From: Typhlomys cinereus
Taxonomy: Eukaryota > Chordata > Mammalia > Rodentia > Platacanthomyidae
Assembly: GCA_023101885.1 (NCBI GenBank)
Contig: JALPQD010000102.1
Span: 4,152,971-4,216,970, forward strand
Direction: 5' to 3'
Length of the DNA: 64,000 bases
The position numbers and the translations under genes were made by a program. This document shows positions 60,564-64,000 of the stretch, in pieces. The notes beneath the pieces are model-generated. The model had not been told where the DNA came from. It searched no databases and was given only the letters and a program-made list of their open reading frames with translations. How positions within the stretch are numbered: position 1 is the first letter of the stretch; each line of letters opens with the position of its first letter.

Positions 60564-61568
60564 ATACCTACAGTAATTGCAAAGATTATAAACAGGAGAG
60601 AAGGGGAAGGAGGGTCCCACCAGAAACAAGGAGAGAGGGGATCATGCTACAGCAGAGATAATAGGCCACCATCAAGGACTGCAAGTAAGTAATGAGTCAT
60701 CTGGTTAAGCTCACAGACTGTCCTTCCTGGTCACTTACCAGAGAGGGAAGGCATACAGTCTGGCAGATAGAAGGTAACCATTTTGCAAATCCTCCCCTCA
60801 CCGTGGTCTCCTATTCTTATTCCATCTACCTTTAAATCTCTCCTTATAATAAGATTCTATTTTAACAACTTTTTATCTCTGGCCAGGCAGTGGCATCTAA
60901 GACCCATCAGGATGGAGCCAAGGGCATTGCAGGAGCAGCAAAACTGAAAAAAAAACATCAACAAACCATAATTCAGAATATCAGAGACTCTATATCAACC
61001 ACCTGGAATCAGACCTGCTTTATCTCTCCCCATTCTGAAGCTCAGGGAAATTTGTGAAAGAGGGAGCGGTAAGATTGTAAGAGCACAAGGATACTCCACA
61101 CAAGTTAGAGCCAAAGCAATTATAATGGACTCTGCATGATCTGCCCAATGACCAACATATCATTGACCCCCTCAAAGTCCAGCATGGACTAAAGACACTA
61201 GGATCCTTAGAAGGAAGGGATTAACCGTCACAATAGTGTTCCTATAATTAAGGGGAACACAAGAAAGAGTTCTAGAAAATGCCACTGAGTCCTTACACCT
61301 CATCTGAAAGGAGGACCCATAGGAAAGTTGGATATACACATTAAAATATGCTTCAGAGATGGGGGGATGGGGCACTGGGAGAAAGGGAGGGAGGAGGGAA
61401 AGGAAGGGGAAAAGGGGGAGGGAGCAGGGAGGTCCAGGGAGGGGTGGAGGGAGAGAGGGGACAGGGGTACCTATTACATTTATATGAGCAGAAAAAATTT
61501 TTAAAAAGTTTGTATGAGCAGAAATAAAAAAAGATTAAAAAAATAAATAAATAAAATTATGTTTCCCC

Positions 61569-62790
61569 TTTGATTTTTTTCTCCTACATTTTATTTCCTA
61601 ATCATACAAGCTCAATAGGTACCTCATTCTCTCCTTTCGTTCTCCCCTCCCCCATTGTCCTCCATTGCACTCTCCCTCTTCTCCTCTTCCTTTCACCTCC
61701 CTCCCTCCCTCCCCATCTCCTGAAGCCTCCCCTTCCTTCCTCCCATCCCCTGGAGCATCCATTTATGTGGACACAGAATCTCATTCTGATTCCTCCACCC
61801 TAGTGAGGGTTCAGGACTCAGTGGAATAGCCCCAATCCCTTCTTGAGCTCCCTGTTAGCATGGGTACTCTATTATGATTGTTTAATCCCTTGCCTTTAAG
61901 GATCCTACCGCCTGAAGCCTTCACTTTGGGGAGGTCGTTGACATGCCAGTCATTTGTGCAGGTCAGGCAATCCAATCCTCGCCGCTGCAGCCTTAACTTT
62001 CTTGGGGTATCTTGCATACCGTTGGTCCTCCCCATCTTTAGTCTCTTACAATCTTGTTGTCCCCTCTTCTGTAAGTTTTTCTGAGCTTTAGGATGGGGAG
62101 AGATTTGGTTGGTTTGGTTCCAGGTAAGTAATGTAATCTTTGGTGTTGTGAATTATGGTTTGCGTTATATTCAATTTTGCTATAACTGCACTGCTTTTGG
62201 CTGCTTCCAAGTTGGTTTTGAAGGTCATTTCCTAACCAAAGATAAAAGACTGTTTAAACTAAGATGTTAATATAAGAGGAGACTCAAACGTAGATGGAAG
62301 AATAGGTGTAGGACACTGGGGGGAGAGGGGGGCGGGGGAGGGAATCAGTGTCACATTTACTGGATGGGTACTGTCTATCTGCCAGTTCATATATCCTCCC
62401 TGACTGGTGAGATCAAACCTGTTCAGTCCCAAGTGACCAGGAAGAGAGGTGAGAGTGAGCTTCACCAGATTGTCTCACTACTTACATGCAATACTTGACT
62501 GTGGTCTATTTTCTCTACCCTAGCTGTTCCCCTATCTCCTTTCTTTTGAGGTCCTTGTTCTCCTTCACTCCTGTTTATAATCCTTTGTGATTACAGGGGT
62601 GTTTACAGAGATTTATCTTTGAATATGTCATTAAGTGGGTTTGGAACTAGGATCCATTTATTAAGGAGTACATATGGTGTCTAATTTTCTGTGTCAGGGA
62701 TACCCCATTCAATTTTTTTTTCTAATTCCATCCATTTCCCGGCAAATTTCATTAAATCACTTTTTTGATGAGTAGTATTCCATTGTATAA
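61569..62790 (-). mobile_element. 5'-truncated L1 (3'UTR and ORF2 end)
   Basis: Complement of the same 3'UTR type as the 5.5 kb element: cctaatcatacaagctcaat at its 3' end, gatcctaccgcctgaagcct, caatcttgttgtcccctctt, up to gagtagtattccattgtata (end of ORF2). Confidence 0.88.
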
Positions 62791-63049
62791 ATGGAATTTA
62801 TATTTATAATTTATTTATATATTTATAATAAATGTATATTTATTATAAATTATATATATTTATAAAATAAATAATTGTATATAAAGAAAATATTATGAAA
62901 AAGAATGGGAAAAGGTAATTCATACAATCATCTTATTTCCTAATGATAAAATTACATTTTAAAAAATTATTACACTGAATTTGATCATTAGCAAACTGCA
63001 TTCTCACATTCATTTATTCACTCTTTGGTATTTTCAGATACTAGTGCAT
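62791..63049. other. AT-rich low-complexity and unique sequence
   Basis: 62791-62885 is nearly pure A/T (tatttataatttatttatat). The rest has no recognised feature. Confidence 0.6.
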
Positions 63050-63930
63050 ATGGTCAGATTTCTTAGATATGAAACAAAACCATAGGCAACACATAGAGTA
63101 ATCCAACAAAAAATTGCCAACCTTTGGTATATCAAAGGATAACAGCAAAAGCATAAAAGCCAATGATTTAAAAATATACCATGTAAGAAATTAATATCCA
63201 AAATATAAAAGGTCTTATCACTCAGTAAAAAAAAAAAAAATAAAAATTAAAAATAATTCCAATAAGATTCTTCTCCAAAGAAGATAAAAACTTAATGAAT
63301 AAGCACCTGTAAATATTTACAACATAAATAACCATTAGGAAAATTCAAATCAAGCTCACAAAATATCACCAAAATGACTCCTGTAAAAATAAAAACAAAA
63401 TATAGAAAATAAGTTATGAGGGAGTATGTGAAAATTTGGGACTTTGGTGCATTGCTAATAGGGAAAAAATGGCATAACTGTTGTGGAAGCAACTATGAAT
63501 ATTCTTCCAGAATTATAATTAGAATTCATGTACAAGACAATAATTATACTTCTAGCTGCATACTATTACAAATAGAAAACACAAACTCAAACAAGTATGC
63601 ACATAAATTTTTCAAAGTAGCATTAATGCAATAGCAGGAACATGAAATGAAGCTGAGTGCCCATCAACAAATAAATAGTTACAGAATACAGCATATATCA
63701 ACTCTGAAAAAGGGATGAATTCAGTACTAGCACAGATAAGGCTTGTAACTAATGTGGTAGACAAAATAAGTCATAACCCCAGGTACAAGTATTATATGAT
63801 TCTACTTATATGAGGTTCCTGAAATAGTCCAAGTGATATAGACAAATATACAGTGGAATTTTCAGGGTTAGAGAAAGAGAGCAATGATGAATTTTTATTC
63901 ACAGTGTATAGAGTGATAGTTTAGGTTCTT
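63050..63930 (+). mobile_element. Ancient L1 3' region (L1M-type)
   Basis: caaatcaagctcacaaaata, tttggtgcattgctaatag, tgcccatcaacaaataaat, tgattctacttatatgaggt and cctgaaatagtcc occur in the order of the old mammalian L1 ORF2 end and 3'UTR. No frame survives. Confidence 0.65.
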
Positions 63931-63944
63931 TTTACTTTTAAAAA

Positions 63945-64000
63945 AAATTTTAGTGTGAGTGTGTGTGTGTGTGTGTATCAGAGAGCACTGTGTGTCCCTG
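63945..64000 (-). mobile_element. SINE tail cut by the window edge
   Basis: gtgtgagtgtgtgtgtgtgt then tcagagagcactgtgtg matches the GT-rich 3' part of minus-strand SINEs at 25.4 and 41.9 kb. Continues beyond 64000. Confidence 0.6.

Larger units (their letters stand above)
56235..61552 (+). mobile_element. Near-complete L1 with internal ORF2 deletion
   Basis: 5'UTR from tctccgttcctcaccagcct; ORF1 remnant 56449-57491; ORF2 remnant from 57549; 3'UTR to the A-rich tail. Right duplication aaaattatgtttccc at 61553-61567; the left counterpart was split by the SINE. Roughly 840 bp shorter than the 48.7 kb copy owing to loss of the RT region at about 59100. More diverged, so older than that copy. Confidence 0.92.

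Overview
This is mammalian, almost certainly rodent, nuclear DNA. It is AT-rich and intron-free as far as I can see, packed with LINE-1 (L1) copies and with tRNA-derived SINEs that open with 'ggggctggagaggtggctcag', the signature of the rodent B2 superfamily. Traces of B1, ID and B4-type SINEs point to a myomorph rodent. The SINE body is not that of mouse B2, so a non-murid lineage such as a jerboa-like dipodoid is my best guess, but I cannot prove it. Older layers (MIR, L2, L1M, MaLR LTR scraps) are the common placental background.

The only gene I can support is one intronless, uninterrupted glycerol-kinase reading frame at 38166-39833 (+, 555 aa). It is the autosomal, testis-type retrogene Gk2 (or its rodent paralogue Gykl1), with a short CpG-rich 5' flank and a canonical polyadenylation signal. 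It keeps the FGGY folds, the glycerol-binding residues and the C-terminal membrane tail. It has Val in place of the phosphate-loop Asp and Ala in place of an ATP-site Gly, fitting the reported non-catalytic, sperm-mitochondrial role of this subfamily.

Layout. 1-16.9 kb: four minus-strand or plus-strand L1 copies, including a decayed near-full-length minus-strand L1 (about 5.5-12.2 kb) that itself carries a nested L1 tail, and a 5'-truncated plus-strand L1 (13.5-15.7 kb). 17-35 kb: mostly unique sequence with scattered SINEs, microsatellites, MIRs and a SINE-L1 composite. 35-38 kb: old L1 remnants and a small 5'-inverted L1 sitting directly upstream of the Gk2 promoter. 38-40 kb: Gk2. 40-47.5 kb: old L1 pieces, nested SINEs and unique AT-rich DNA. 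47.7-62.8 kb: a dense retroelement pile-up in which one L1 is inserted in another, and a SINE and two L1 insertions all share the same target site (aaaattatgtttccc). 62.8-64 kb: an ancient L1 remnant and the edge of another SINE.

I found no operon, RNA gene, CRISPR array or new multi-gene system. The most interesting material is evolutionary: the retrogene with altered active-site residues, an L1 insertion in its promoter flank, a re-used L1 endonuclease target site, a puzzling 74-bp direct repeat next to an orphan L1 5' end, and a SINE-L1 composite with a single outer target-site duplication.
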